A stretch of 64,000 nucleotides of DNA from Nocardia sp. NBC_01503 (GTDB lineage: Bacteria > Actinomycetota > Actinomycetes > Mycobacteriales > Mycobacteriaceae): positions 4,588,001 through 4,652,000 of the forward strand of contig NZ_CP109596.1 of assembly GCF_036327755.1 (NCBI RefSeq), given 5' to 3'. This document shows positions 33,104-42,302 of this stretch, one piece after another. The notes below the pieces were generated by a model. The model saw only the letters and a program-made list of their open reading frames with translations, made no database searches and was not told the DNA's origin. The first letter of the stretch is position 1. The number at the start of each line of letters is the position of its first letter. The translations under genes were made by a program, and so were the position numbers.

Positions 33104-34648
33104 ATGACGACCACCCGTCCCCCCGCACCCACCGCAGCCCTCAGCGACCATGGCATGGAAGAATTCGGCTATCGGGAATCCCTGAGCCGAAGTATCGGGA
33201 AATTCTCGAGTTTCGCCGCCGGTGTCAGCTATATCTCCATTCTCACCGGCACCTTCCAGATGTTCTACTTCGGTTACGGCACAGCGGGTCCCGGCTATCT
33301 GTGGTCCTGGCCGCTGGTATTCGTCGGCCAGTTGGCCGTGGCACTGTGCTTCATGGAATTGTCGGCGAAGTATCCCGTCGCGGGCTCGGTCTACAACTGG
33401 TCGAAGAAGCTGGGCAGCCGGATTGTCGGCTGGTCGGCGGGATGGCTCATGCTCACCGCCTCGATTGTCACGCTCTCGGCGGTGGTACTGGCCATGCAAT
33501 TGAATCTGCCACGCCTGTGGAGCGGATTCCAGATAGTGGGCGACGGCACCGGTGAGCACGACTACGCCACCAATGCCGTCATTCTCGGGACCGTGCTGAT
33601 CATCTTCACCACCGTGGTCAACGCCTTCGGCGTGAAGCTGATGGCGATGATCAACAGCACCGGTGTATTCATCGAACTCATCGCGGCCGTGCTCATCGCG
33701 ATCATTCTCGGACTGCACGTCACTCGCGGGCCGAGCGTGTTCTTCTCCACCAACGGATATGGCGCGGGTCAGAGCGGCGGATATCTGAGCGCCTTCCTGA
33801 TCGCCTCGCTGGCCTCGGGCTATGTCATGTACGGCTTCGATACCGCGAGCTCGCTCGGTGAGGAGACCGTCGAACCGCGGCGCACCGCACCCAAGGCGAT
33901 TCTGCGCGCCCTGCTGGCCTCATTCGTCATCGGCGGCGCGATCCTGGTCTTCGCTGTCATGGCCGCACCGAATCCGACCGACGAGAAGCTGGGAACCACC
34001 GACGGTGGCCTGCAATACATTGTGCAGCAGGTGATGTCGGGCTGGCTGGGCCGCGTGTTCCTGGTGTGCATCGTCATCGCGGTGATCGTCTGCTCGCTGG
34101 CCGTACACACCGCCGGTATTCGCCTGACCTTCGCCATGGCCCGTGACAACGCCCTGCCGTTCTCCGAGAAGCTTGCCAAGCTCAGCGTCAAGCACTCCGC
34201 GCCGGTCGTTCCGGCGGTGATCATCGGGGTGCTCTCGGCGCTCATTCTGGTCATCAATATCGGTCAGCCGCAGGTGTTCACGGTGCTGACCTCCATCGCG
34301 GTCATCATGATCTACCTGGCCTACCTGATGGTCACCGCGCCCATGCTGTGGCAGCGGATCAAGGGCAATTGGCCGCCGAGCGATCTCGCCGAGAGCGGCT
34401 ACTTCACCATGGGCCGCTGGGGCATGCCGGTCAATATCGTCGCCGTGCTGTGGGGTTTGGGCATGGCCGTCAACCTGGCCTGGCCGCGCGAGGCCGTCTA
34501 CGGCGGACCCTGGTACAACACCTGGGGCGCGTTCATCTACATCGGCGCGATCCTGGGCGCGGGCCTGATCTGGTACGCGCTCAGGGGAACTCGCGTCATC
34601 GGTGTGCTCGCCTCGCATGCCGCACCCGCCACCGAGGCGGCGGCATGA
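33104..34648 (+). CDS. APC-superfamily permease, probable choline/betaine uptake
   Basis: 514 aa from ATG 33104, with about twelve membrane helices. The start FGYRESLSRSIGKFSSFAAG and helix 2-3 sequence AKYPVAGSVYNW are typical of amino acid/choline (ACT-type) APC transporters, as is GFDTASSLGEETVEPRRTAP. Placed between betB and choline oxidase, overlapping the latter by 4 bp, so choline or a related quaternary amine is the likely substrate. Specificity is inferred from context. Confidence 0.85.
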   Translation: MTTTRPPAPTAALSDHGMEEFGYRESLSRSIGKFSSFAAGVSYISILTGTFQMFYFGYGTAGPGYLWSWPLVFVGQLAVALCFMELSAKYPVAGSVYNWSKKLGSRIVGWSAGWLMLTASIVTLSAVVLAMQLNLPRLWSGFQIVGDGTGEHDYATNAVILGTVLIIFTTVVNAFGVKLMAMINSTGVFIELIAAVLIAIILGLHVTRGPSVFFSTNGYGAGQSGGYLSAFLIASLASGYVMYGFDTASSLGEETVEPRRTAPKAILRALLASFVIGGAILVFAVMAAPNPTDEKLGTTDGGLQYIVQQVMSGWLGRVFLVCIVIAVIVCSLAVHTAGIRLTFAMARDNALPFSEKLAKLSVKHSAPVVPAVIIGVLSALILVINIGQPQVFTVLTSIAVIMIYLAYLMVTAPMLWQRIKGNWPPSDLAESGYFTMGRWGMPVNIVAVLWGLGMAVNLAWPREAVYGGPWYNTWGAFIYIGAILGAGLIWYALRGTRVIGVLASHAAPATEAAA

Positions 34649-36204
34649 GCGACACCTTCGACTATGTGATCGTGGGCGGCGGCTCGGCCGGTTGCGTGGT
34701 TGCCGCCCGGCTCAGCGAAGACCCCTCCGTCACAGTCTGTTTGATCGAGGCCGGACCCTCGGATGTCGGCGACGACAGCATCCTGCGGCTGGCCGATTGG
34801 ATGCTGCTGCTCGAATCCGGTTACGACTGGGACTATCCGGTGGAGCCGCAGCAGAGCGGGAACAGCTTCCTGCGCCACGCCCGCGCCAAGGTGCTGGGCG
34901 GCTGCTCCTCGCACAATTCGTGTATCGCGTTCTGGCCGCCCGCCGAGGGCCTCGATGAGTGGGAGGCTCTCGGCGCGGCAGGCTGGGGTGCGGATGGGCT
35001 GCTGCCCTACGTCACCAAACTGGAGAACAGCGAGGTGCCCGGGGAACGGCACGGGCGCACCGGACCCGTGCGATTGCTGGATATCCCGCCCAAGGACCCG
35101 TGCGGATACGCCGTGCTGGAGGCGGCAGCGCGGGTGGGATTGCCCACGGTGCAGTTCAATCGGGGTGAGACGGTCCGCAATGGCGCGGGCTGGTTCCAGA
35201 TCAACGCCGACGGCGACAACACCCGCATGTCGTCCTCGCACGCGTACCTGCATCCGATCATCGGGCAGCGGCGGAATCTGGAGGTGCGCACCGGCTGCTG
35301 GGTCAGCGAAATCTTGTTCGACGAAACCGATTCCGCGATCGGTGCGCGGTATCGCAGACCGGATCTGACCGGCTTCGACACGGTGCACGCGCGTCGCGAG
35401 GTGATCATCAGCACCGGTGCCATCGATACCCCGAAACTGCTCATGTTGTCCGGTATAGGTCCGGCGGAACACCTGCGGGATATGGGAATTCGGGTTCGAG
35501 TCGATGCGCCGGGCGTCGGTTCCAATCTCGACGACCATGTCGAGGGCCTGGTGTTCTGGGAGGCGTCGCGCCCCATGGTCACCACCTCGACCCAGTGGTG
35601 GGAGATCGGCGTCTTCGCCACCGTCGACGGCGGGCTCGGCGTACCCGACCTCATGATGCATTACGGCAGTGTGCCTTTCGATATGAACACCGTCCGCTGG
35701 GGTTACCCCACCACCGAGAACGGCTTCTGCCTCACCCCCAATGTGACACAGGGGCATTCGCGCGGCACGGTCCGCCTCCGCTCCCGCGACTTCCGCGACA
35801 AGCCCCGGGTGGACCCGCGCTACTTCAGTGATCCGGACGGCCATGACGAGCGAATCATGTTGCACGGCATCAGATTGGCGCGCCGGATAGCCGAACAGTC
35901 GCCGCTGCGCGACTGGGTGGCGCGCGAACTGGCCCCCGGCCCCGCGGCCGTCACCGACGCCGACCTCATCGACTACATGCACCGCACCCACAACACCGTC
36001 TACCACCCCGCCGCCACCGCCCGCATGGGCACGAGCAGCGATCCGATGGCGGTGCTGGACCCCGAATTACGGGTCAAAGGCGTCCGCGACCTCCGGGTCG
36101 TCGATGCCTCCGCCATGCCCAAACTGCCCGCGGTGAACCCGAATATCACCATCATGGCAATGGGGGAGAAGTGCGCGGACCTGATCAAGGCGGCGGCGCG
36201 GTGA
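34645..36204 (+). CDS. codA: Choline oxidase (GMC oxidoreductase)
   Basis: 519 aa from ATG 34645 (ATGA overlap with the permease). FAD motif DYVIVGGGSAGCVVAARLSE; GGCSSHNSCIAFW contains His90, equivalent to the FAD-linked His99 of Arthrobacter choline oxidase. The active-site His454 (NTVYHP) and Asn498 (VNPNIT) correspond to His466 and Asn510. Long stretches such as STQWWEIG and MMHYGSVPFDMNT also match choline oxidase. Oxidises choline through betaine aldehyde to glycine betaine with O2. Confidence 0.92.
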   Translation: MSDTFDYVIVGGGSAGCVVAARLSEDPSVTVCLIEAGPSDVGDDSILRLADWMLLLESGYDWDYPVEPQQSGNSFLRHARAKVLGGCSSHNSCIAFWPPAEGLDEWEALGAAGWGADGLLPYVTKLENSEVPGERHGRTGPVRLLDIPPKDPCGYAVLEAAARVGLPTVQFNRGETVRNGAGWFQINADGDNTRMSSSHAYLHPIIGQRRNLEVRTGCWVSEILFDETDSAIGARYRRPDLTGFDTVHARREVIISTGAIDTPKLLMLSGIGPAEHLRDMGIRVRVDAPGVGSNLDDHVEGLVFWEASRPMVTTSTQWWEIGVFATVDGGLGVPDLMMHYGSVPFDMNTVRWGYPTTENGFCLTPNVTQGHSRGTVRLRSRDFRDKPRVDPRYFSDPDGHDERIMLHGIRLARRIAEQSPLRDWVARELAPGPAAVTDADLIDYMHRTHNTVYHPAATARMGTSSDPMAVLDPELRVKGVRDLRVVDASAMPKLPAVNPNITIMAMGEKCADLIKAAAR

Positions 36205-36229
36205 GCGCGACACCTACACTGGACGTGTT

Positions 36230-37027
36230 ATGGCTATGCGAGCGGGCGAGGGGTCCGGCAAACCGCGGGAAGGCGCGGCAGCGGTGCAGTCGGTCGACCG
36301 CGCGCTGACCGCTCTCGAGATCGTGGCCAAGTTGGGTGCGGCCGGGGTCACCGAGATCGCGGCCGAACTCGGGGTGCACAAATCCACGGTGTCGCGGTTG
36401 ATCGCGGTGCTGGAATCCCGCGGCTATGTGGAACAACTCTCCGAGCGGGGGAAGTACCGGCTCGGCTTCACCATTGTGCGCCTGGCGGGATCCACCAGCG
36501 CCCATATGGACCTGCCGCGGCAAAGCCAGGACATCTGCGACGATCTGGCCGCCCGCGTGGGTGAGACCACCAATATCGCCATCCTCGACAGCGACCGGAT
36601 AGTCAATGTCGCCGAAGCGGTCGGCTCCGCCGGTGTCGCCCTGCGCACCTGGATCGGCCAGAGCTGCCCCGCCCACGCCACCTCCAGCGGCAAGGTGCTG
36701 CTCGCCGAACTCTCCGCCCCCGAACTCCGCACCCGACTGACCCGTCGCCTGGACTCCTTCGCGCCCAATACGATTACCGACCTCCCGACCCTCCGAGCGC
36801 AACTCGAACAGGTTCGGCGACAGGGCTGGGCGGCCTGCGAAGAGGAGCTCGAGATCGGCCTGAACGCCATAGCCGCTCCCATTCGAGACAGCGACGGCCG
36901 AATCATCGCCGCCCTCAGCGTCTCCGGCCCCTCCTACCGGCTGCCCGCGACCCGCTTCACCGAAACAGCCCACCAGGCAATGGATTCCGCGCGAATCATC
37001 TCCCGCCGCCTCGGCTTCGCCGGCTAG
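36230..37027 (+). CDS. IclR-family transcriptional regulator
   Basis: 265 aa from ATG 36230. N-terminal winged helix: VQSVDRALTALEIVAKLG, GVTEIAAELGVHKSTVSRL, YRLGFTIVRL. The C-terminal IclR effector domain includes TNIAILDSDRIVNVAEAVG and ATSSGKVLLAEL. It is the last gene of the choline locus and the obvious candidate to bind the GTTGCG...CGCAAC elements at 26684-26719 and 26831-26866. Whether choline, betaine or another intermediate is the ligand cannot be read from sequence. Confidence 0.9.
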   Translation: MAMRAGEGSGKPREGAAAVQSVDRALTALEIVAKLGAAGVTEIAAELGVHKSTVSRLIAVLESRGYVEQLSERGKYRLGFTIVRLAGSTSAHMDLPRQSQDICDDLAARVGETTNIAILDSDRIVNVAEAVGSAGVALRTWIGQSCPAHATSSGKVLLAELSAPELRTRLTRRLDSFAPNTITDLPTLRAQLEQVRRQGWAACEEELEIGLNAIAAPIRDSDGRIIAALSVSGPSYRLPATRFTETAHQAMDSARIISRRLGFAG

Positions 37028-37213
37028 CGGAACCCTGTGGGTCCTTCGATACGCGTGTAATGGCACTGGCAAACGTCGAGTGCGCGCCCGCGCGAGCGCA
37101 TACACGTGGAGGATGCCCTGCCGGTCGGTAGGCGAGGGTGTTGATTCGCGGGCTCTTTGGGCGGATTGGGTAGATGCTTGACATTCTTGGGTTGCGGGTG
37201 GACCGTAATCTGG

Positions 37214-37226
37214 TTAGCGATGCTAA
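37214..37226. promoter_or_regulatory. TTAGC-GAT-GCTAA palindrome in the car leader
   Basis: Perfect 5+3+5 inverted repeat 17 bp before the GTG start of carboxylic acid reductase, next to a possible -10 (TAATCT, 37206-37211). Resembles TetR-type operators. No TetR gene adjoins it, so the regulator would be elsewhere. The rest of 37028-37243 shows nothing else certain. Confidence 0.45.
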
Positions 37227-37243
37227 ACGTCTGAGGGGTCGTC

Positions 37244-40200
37244 GTGGGTAGTGGCACGTCAGAGGCTGCGCGCAGGCAGCGGATCGGCGAACTGCTGGCG
37301 GATGCGCAGGTTCATGCCGCTTTGCAGCTCGGCGAGGTGAACGAGGCGATTCGGCGCGAGGGTCTGGGGCCCGCGGAGATCGTCTCGACGGTGCTGATGC
37401 GGTACTCGGAGCGGCCCGCGCTCGGAGAGCGGGCGTACGAGGTGGTCACCGACCGGGCCGGGCGCCGGACCCGGCGGTTGCTGGAGCGGTTCGAGACCAT
37501 CACCTACGGCGAGCTCGGGGAGCGGGTCGGGGCGGTGCGGGCGGCCTGGGCGCACGGAGCCGGTACGGCACGGGTGGATGCGGCGCGCGGCTCCGATACG
37601 GAGCCGGTGGACGGTGTGGGCGACTCCGGAGATCCGGTGCGGGTGGGGGATTTCGTCGCGACGCTGGGGTTCACCAGCGCCGATTACACGACAGTGGAAT
37701 TGGTCTGCCAGCTCTCCGGGCTGGTGAGTGTGCCGCTACAGGCGAGCGGTTCGGTGGCGCAATGGAATTCGATACTCGGGGAGACCGCGCCCCGGGTGCT
37801 GGTGACCAGTGCGGAGTTGCTTGCTCCGGTATTGGAGGCGATCCCGGCGGATATGACCCCCGTGGTGATGGTCATCGATTTCCACGCGGATGACGACTAC
37901 CACTCTGCGGCGGTGGAATCCGCGCGGGAACGGCTCGCGCGGGATGGTCGTCCGATAGTCGTCGAGACGCTCACCGAGGTCCTCGCGCGCGGGCGGGTGC
38001 TGCCGCCCGTCGAACCCGTCGTGGTCGATGCCGATGCGCTGGCGTTGCTCATCTACACCTCCGGGAGCACCGGTGCGCCGAAGGGCGCCATTTATCCGGC
38101 TCGGCTGGTGAGCGCCATGTGGACCGGCGGTGCGGCGCAATCACCCATTCCCGCAATCAATTTCAGCTATATGCCGATGAGTCATGTGGCCGGGCGACTG
38201 TCGCTGCTGGGTGCGTTGTCACGCGGCGGGACCGCCTACTTCGCGGCGGCCAGTGACCTGTCGACGCTGTTCGAGGACATCGCCCTGGTGCGGCCGACCG
38301 AATTCTTCTTCGTACCGCGGGTCTGCGACATGCTGTTCCAGCGATTCCTCGGTGAGGTCGGCGCGCGGGTGGCGGCGGGAATCGACCGCGACGACGCCAT
38401 GCTCGAGGTGAAAACCGAACTGCGGGAACGCGTTATGGGTGGACGGCTGTTCGGGGCCATCGTGGGCAGCGCACCCGTCTCGGCCGAGATGAAGACCTTC
38501 ATGGAATCGCTGCTCGAGCTGGAGCTGCATGACGGATACGGCTCCACCGAGGCCGGTGGCGCGGTCCTGATGGACAATCGGCTCAATCGGCCGCCGGTCA
38601 TCGACTACCGGCTCGCCGATGTGCCCGAGCTGGGCTACTTCGCGACCGATAAGCCTTATCCGCGTGGGGAATTGCTGCTCAAGACCACGGTCATGATTCC
38701 CGGCTACTTCAAACGGCCGGAGATCACCGCCGAGATCTTCGACGCGGACGGGTTCTATCGCACCGGCGATATCGTCGCCGAACTCGGGCCGGACGAGCTG
38801 GTCTATGTGGACCGGCGCAATAACGTCCTCAAACTGTCGCAGGGTGAATTCGTCACCGTCGCGAAGTTGGAGGCGGTGTACGCCACCAGTCCACTGATTC
38901 GGCAGATCTATATTTACGGCAACAGTGAGCGCGCGTATCTGCTGGCCGTCATCGTGCCCACCGCGGACGCGCTGCCCGCCGGGCTCGACGCCGCCGCCAG
39001 CCCGGCACTGCGGGAAGCGCTGACCGAGTCGCTGCAGCGGCTGGCCAAGCAGGACGAGCTCGAATCATATGAGATACCAAGGGCTTTCCTGATCGAGACC
39101 GAACCGTTCAGTGTGGAGAACGGACTGCTCGCCGGCCTCGGCAAGTTGTTGCGGCCCAAGTTCAAAGAGCGCTACGGGGAGCGGCTGGAAGCGCTCTACG
39201 GCGAGCTGGCGGCCGCGCAGGCGCAGGAGCTCGCGAACCTGCGGCAGGCCGCGGAACACGCACCGGTGCTGGAGACGGTCGGTCGTGCAGCCGGTGCGCT
39301 ACTGGGTTGTGCGCCAGGCGATCTACGCCCCGATGCGCACTTCGCCGACCTGGGTGGGGATTCGCTCTCGGCGCTGTCGTTCTCGACCCTGCTCGGCGAG
39401 ATTCTCGGTATCGAGGTGCCGGTGAGCGTAATCGTCAGCCCGGCCAATGATCTGGCCGCGGTGGCGAGATATATAGAGCTGGAGCGGGATTCGTCGGAGC
39501 GGCGTCCCACCGTCGGCTCGGTGCACGGTCCCGGTCCCCTGGTGCGCGCGGCCGATCTGACTCTCGATGAATTCATCGATTCCGCGACCCTGGCGGCGGC
39601 TCCCGAGCTGCCGGGCATCGTGGAACAGCCGCGAACCGTGCTGCTCACCGGAGCCAATGGCTATCTCGGCCGCTTCCTATGCCTGGAATGGCTACGCCGG
39701 GTGGATATTTCGGACGGCACTGTCATCTGCATCGTGCGCGGCGGTACCGTCGAATCGGCCCGTGCTCGACTCGATGCCGCCTTCGACTCCGGTGATGCGG
39801 AGCTGCTGCGCGAATACCGGGAACTGGCCGCGCGCAGGCTGGTCGTCCTCCCTGGAGATATCGCCGAGCCGAACTTCGTTCTGCCCGAAGCGGATTGGCT
39901 GCGATTGGCCGAGACCGTCGATCTCATCGTGCATCCGGCCGCCCTGGTCAATCACGTCCTGCCCTACGGTCAGTTGTTCGGCCCCAATGTGGTCGGCACC
40001 GCCGAAATCATCCGGCTCGCACTGACTTCCCGCCTGAAGCCGGTCACCTACCTGTCCACCGTCGCGGTGGCCGATCAGGTCGATCCGGAACTGTTCGACG
40101 AGGACGGCGATATCCGCCTGATCAGCGCCGAGCGCACCATCGGCGACGGTTACGCCAATGGCTACGGCACCAGTAAATGGGCCGGTGAGGTCCTGCTGCG

Positions 40201-40834
40201 CGAGGCGCACGACCTGTGCGGGCTCCCGGTCGCGGTCTTCCGCTCCGATATGATCCTGGCGCACAGCCGATACGCCGGGCAGTTCAACCTGACCGATATG
40301 TTCAGCCGCCTGCTGCTGAGCCTGCTCGCCACCGGTATCGCCCCGAAGTCGTTCTACCGCACCGATTCCCACGGCAATCGGCTGCGGGCCCACTACGACG
40401 GTCTGCCCGCCGACTTCACCGCCGAGGCGATCACCGTCCTGGGTGCGCAGACCACCGGATTCCAGACCTTCGATGTGTTCAACCCGCACGATGACGGCAT
40501 CTCCCTGGACTCCTTCGTCGACTGGCTGATCGAGGACGGTCATCACATCGACCGTCTCGACGATTACGGCACCTGGTTCTCCCGCTTCGAAACGGCGCTG
40601 CGCGCCCTCCCGGAACAGCAGCGCCAAGCTTCGGTGCTGCCGCTGCTGCACGCCTACCGCCACCCTGCCATGCCGATCCCGGGTTCGGCCCTGCCCGCCA
40701 AGCGTTTTCAAGCCGCGGTGCAGGCCGCCGAGATCGGCCCGGATCACGATATCCCGCACCTGAATTCGCGACTCATCGGCAAATATGTGACCGATCTGCG
40801 ATTGCGCGGCCTGTACGGGCCGGGAAGGCTGTAA
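37244..40834 (+). CDS. car: Carboxylic acid reductase (A-T-R)
   Basis: 1196 aa from GTG 37244. The adenylation domain has LLIYTSGSTGAPKGAIY near residue 270 and YGSTEAGG; the carrier domain has the phosphopantetheine Ser in LGGDSLSAL near 704; the reductase domain begins VLLTGANGYLGRFL near 802 and contains the YGTSKWAGE short-chain dehydrogenase motif. The enzyme reduces carboxylic acids to aldehydes with ATP and NADPH, and needs a phosphopantetheinyl transferase, which is not in the window. Size and order match Nocardia/Mycobacterium CAR. Followed 3 bp later by a methyltransferase. Confidence 0.95.
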   Translation: MGSGTSEAARRQRIGELLADAQVHAALQLGEVNEAIRREGLGPAEIVSTVLMRYSERPALGERAYEVVTDRAGRRTRRLLERFETITYGELGERVGAVRAAWAHGAGTARVDAARGSDTEPVDGVGDSGDPVRVGDFVATLGFTSADYTTVELVCQLSGLVSVPLQASGSVAQWNSILGETAPRVLVTSAELLAPVLEAIPADMTPVVMVIDFHADDDYHSAAVESARERLARDGRPIVVETLTEVLARGRVLPPVEPVVVDADALALLIYTSGSTGAPKGAIYPARLVSAMWTGGAAQSPIPAINFSYMPMSHVAGRLSLLGALSRGGTAYFAAASDLSTLFEDIALVRPTEFFFVPRVCDMLFQRFLGEVGARVAAGIDRDDAMLEVKTELRERVMGGRLFGAIVGSAPVSAEMKTFMESLLELELHDGYGSTEAGGAVLMDNRLNRPPVIDYRLADVPELGYFATDKPYPRGELLLKTTVMIPGYFKRPEITAEIFDADGFYRTGDIVAELGPDELVYVDRRNNVLKLSQGEFVTVAKLEAVYATSPLIRQIYIYGNSERAYLLAVIVPTADALPAGLDAAASPALREALTESLQRLAKQDELESYEIPRAFLIETEPFSVENGLLAGLGKLLRPKFKERYGERLEALYGELAAAQAQELANLRQAAEHAPVLETVGRAAGALLGCAPGDLRPDAHFADLGGDSLSALSFSTLLGEILGIEVPVSVIVSPANDLAAVARYIELERDSSERRPTVGSVHGPGPLVRAADLTLDEFIDSATLAAAPELPGIVEQPRTVLLTGANGYLGRFLCLEWLRRVDISDGTVICIVRGGTVESARARLDAAFDSGDAELLREYRELAARRLVVLPGDIAEPNFVLPEADWLRLAETVDLIVHPAALVNHVLPYGQLFGPNVVGTAEIIRLALTSRLKPVTYLSTVAVADQVDPELFDEDGDIRLISAERTIGDGYANGYGTSKWAGEVLLREAHDLCGLPVAVFRSDMILAHSRYAGQFNLTDMFSRLLLSLLATGIAPKSFYRTDSHGNRLRAHYDGLPADFTAEAITVLGAQTTGFQTFDVFNPHDDGISLDSFVDWLIEDGHHIDRLDDYGTWFSRFETALRALPEQQRQASVLPLLHAYRHPAMPIPGSALPAKRFQAAVQAAEIGPDHDIPHLNSRLIGKYVTDLRLRGLYGPGRL

Positions 40835-40837
40835 TTC

Positions 40838-41689
40838 ATGGAGCACGGTCAACCGAGTCGAACCGCCCTGGCCACCGCGTACGCGCGGGCCTATCACCAG
40901 ATGGCGGACGAACCACGACTCTTCACCGATCCGCTCGCGGTGCGCATACTCGGCGTCGAGGAGTCGGTGATCGCCGAGCGCAATGCCGCGCCGAGTGATG
41001 CCCCGGCCGACAACGCGGACTGGTCGCGCCGCCGCAGGCTGTTCCTGGCCGCCCGAGCCCGTTTCGCGGAGGAGACGGTCGCCGCCGCCGTGGCCGCGGG
41101 CACCCGCCAGGTGGTGATCGTCGGCGCGGGCCTGGACACCTTCGCCTACCGTAATCCCTTTCCCGAGGTGCGGGTATTCGAGGTCGATCACCCGGACACC
41201 CAGGCGTGGAAGCGCTGGCGGCTGGAGGACTCCGAAATCCCCATCCCGGAGTCGGTGACCTTCGTTCCCGTCGACTTCGAAACACGCACCCTGGCAGAGG
41301 GTCTGGCCGCCGCGGGCTTCGACCGTGAGAAGTCCGCCGTCTTCGTCTGGCTCGGCGTCATCATGTACCTGACGCGTGAGGCGATACTCTCGACCCTGGA
41401 ATACATAGCGGGACAGGCACACCCGTCCCAGGTCGTCTTCGATTACATCTCACCCGGCCGCACCGAGTCGGACCGCGCCGAAATGGCCGCCCGCGCCGAA
41501 CGCGTCCGCGCGGTGGGTGAACCGTGGCTGAGCTACTTCACCCCGGAGGAGATGGCCGAGGTACTGCGAACCACGGGTTTCGCCGAGGTCCGGGACGCCA
41601 CCGCCCTGGACATCCTCGCGGACCTGACGGGCCGCGCCCGAATTTCGAAGCCCGGCAACCAACCTCGCATGGTGCACGCCACGAACTGA
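40838..41689 (+). CDS. SAM-dependent methyltransferase, TIGR00027/LCMT-like family
   Basis: 283 aa. Typical of the large actinobacterial Ppm1/LCMT-like family: SRTALATAYARAYHQ at the start, SAM loop VVIVGAGLDTFAYR, acidic FEVDHPDTQ, and AVFVWLGVIMYLT. It starts 3 bp after car, so it is probably co-transcribed, which hints at modification of a CAR substrate or product; direct evidence is lacking. Confidence 0.88.
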   Translation: MEHGQPSRTALATAYARAYHQMADEPRLFTDPLAVRILGVEESVIAERNAAPSDAPADNADWSRRRRLFLAARARFAEETVAAAVAAGTRQVVIVGAGLDTFAYRNPFPEVRVFEVDHPDTQAWKRWRLEDSEIPIPESVTFVPVDFETRTLAEGLAAAGFDREKSAVFVWLGVIMYLTREAILSTLEYIAGQAHPSQVVFDYISPGRTESDRAEMAARAERVRAVGEPWLSYFTPEEMAEVLRTTGFAEVRDATALDILADLTGRARISKPGNQPRMVHATN

Positions 41690-41695
41690 GCCCCG

Positions 41696-41724
41696 TCATC
41701 CCGGCGCGCTTTCGGCCGGGATGA
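41696..41724. terminator. Palindromic terminator-like element, copy 1
   Basis: TCATCCCGGC (41696-41705) and GCCGGGATGA (41715-41724), 10-bp perfect arms with a 9-nt loop, between convergent genes. The same arms recur at 52982-53014, so this is likely a dispersed palindromic repeat used as a terminator. Confidence 0.75.
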
Positions 41725-41733
41725 GGAGTGGGT

Positions 41734-41997
41734 TCAGACGCGGGCGCGAATGAACTTGTAGACCAGCAGGATGATTACCGCGCCGACGATGGCACCGAGG
41801 AAGGTGTGCTCGATCGGCGGGTGCACGCTGAACTTGTGGGGGGCGAAGACCATACTGCCCAGGGTGCCGCCGACGTAACCGCCGACAATGCCGAGCAGGA
41901 TGGTGCCGATCCAGCCGAAATCTTCCTTGCCAGGTACGAGGAGGCGGGCGATGGCTCCGGCGATGAGGCCGATAATGATCATGGCGATAATGCCCAT
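41734..41997 (-). CDS. GlsB/YeaQ/YmgE-family small membrane protein
   Basis: 87 aa with three short glycine-rich membrane helices: IAMIIIGLIAGAIARLLVPG, IGTILLGIVGGYVGGTLG and FLGAIVGAVIILLVY. The transglycosylase-associated/GlsB signature GLIAGAIARLLVPGKE is clear. The family is tied to general stress response; mechanism unknown. Confidence 0.9.
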   Translation of the reverse strand: MGIIAMIIIGLIAGAIARLLVPGKEDFGWIGTILLGIVGGYVGGTLGSMVFAPHKFSVHPPIEHTFLGAIVGAVIILLVYKFIRARV

Positions 41998-42189
41998 GGC
42001 GTGCTCCTAGCCTTGCGGGGTGTCGCGAACTCGACGGTAGCAAAGCAAACCAGACCGGAGAGCGTGTCGTGTGACATCAGCGCGTCAGACGGACGAACAG
42101 CCCGTTCCGGACAGTCGTCGAGCGGACGAACGGGCCGAGAGATGCCGTGCTACGCGAGACCGGATACTCGCGGCAGGTTGCTGCCAGAT

Positions 42190-42207
42190 GCGGCAGGTTC
42201 CTGCCGC
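42190..42207. promoter_or_regulatory. Inverted repeat in the leader of the acyl-CoA synthetase gene
   Basis: GCGGCAGG-TT-CCTGCCGC, perfect 8-bp arms. A related shorter hairpin, GGCAG-GTTG-CTGCC, lies just before it (42172-42185). The pair could be an operator or an RNA structure about 100 bp before the start at 42303. The flanking stretch 41998-42302 has no convincing gene. Confidence 0.35.
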
Positions 42208-42302
42208 GCAGGTATCTCCCGGGCGGTGCCGCGCACTGCCAGGCTGGGTGCACTCCGCGCTTGCGGTCTACGTAAGCCACTGTCCCAGAACGGTTTCAAC
42301 CT

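Noticed and set aside
37178..37211. TTGACA ... TAATCT as a sigma-70 promoter for car
   Set aside because: The spacer is 22 bp, too long for a normal promoter; only the palindrome was kept.
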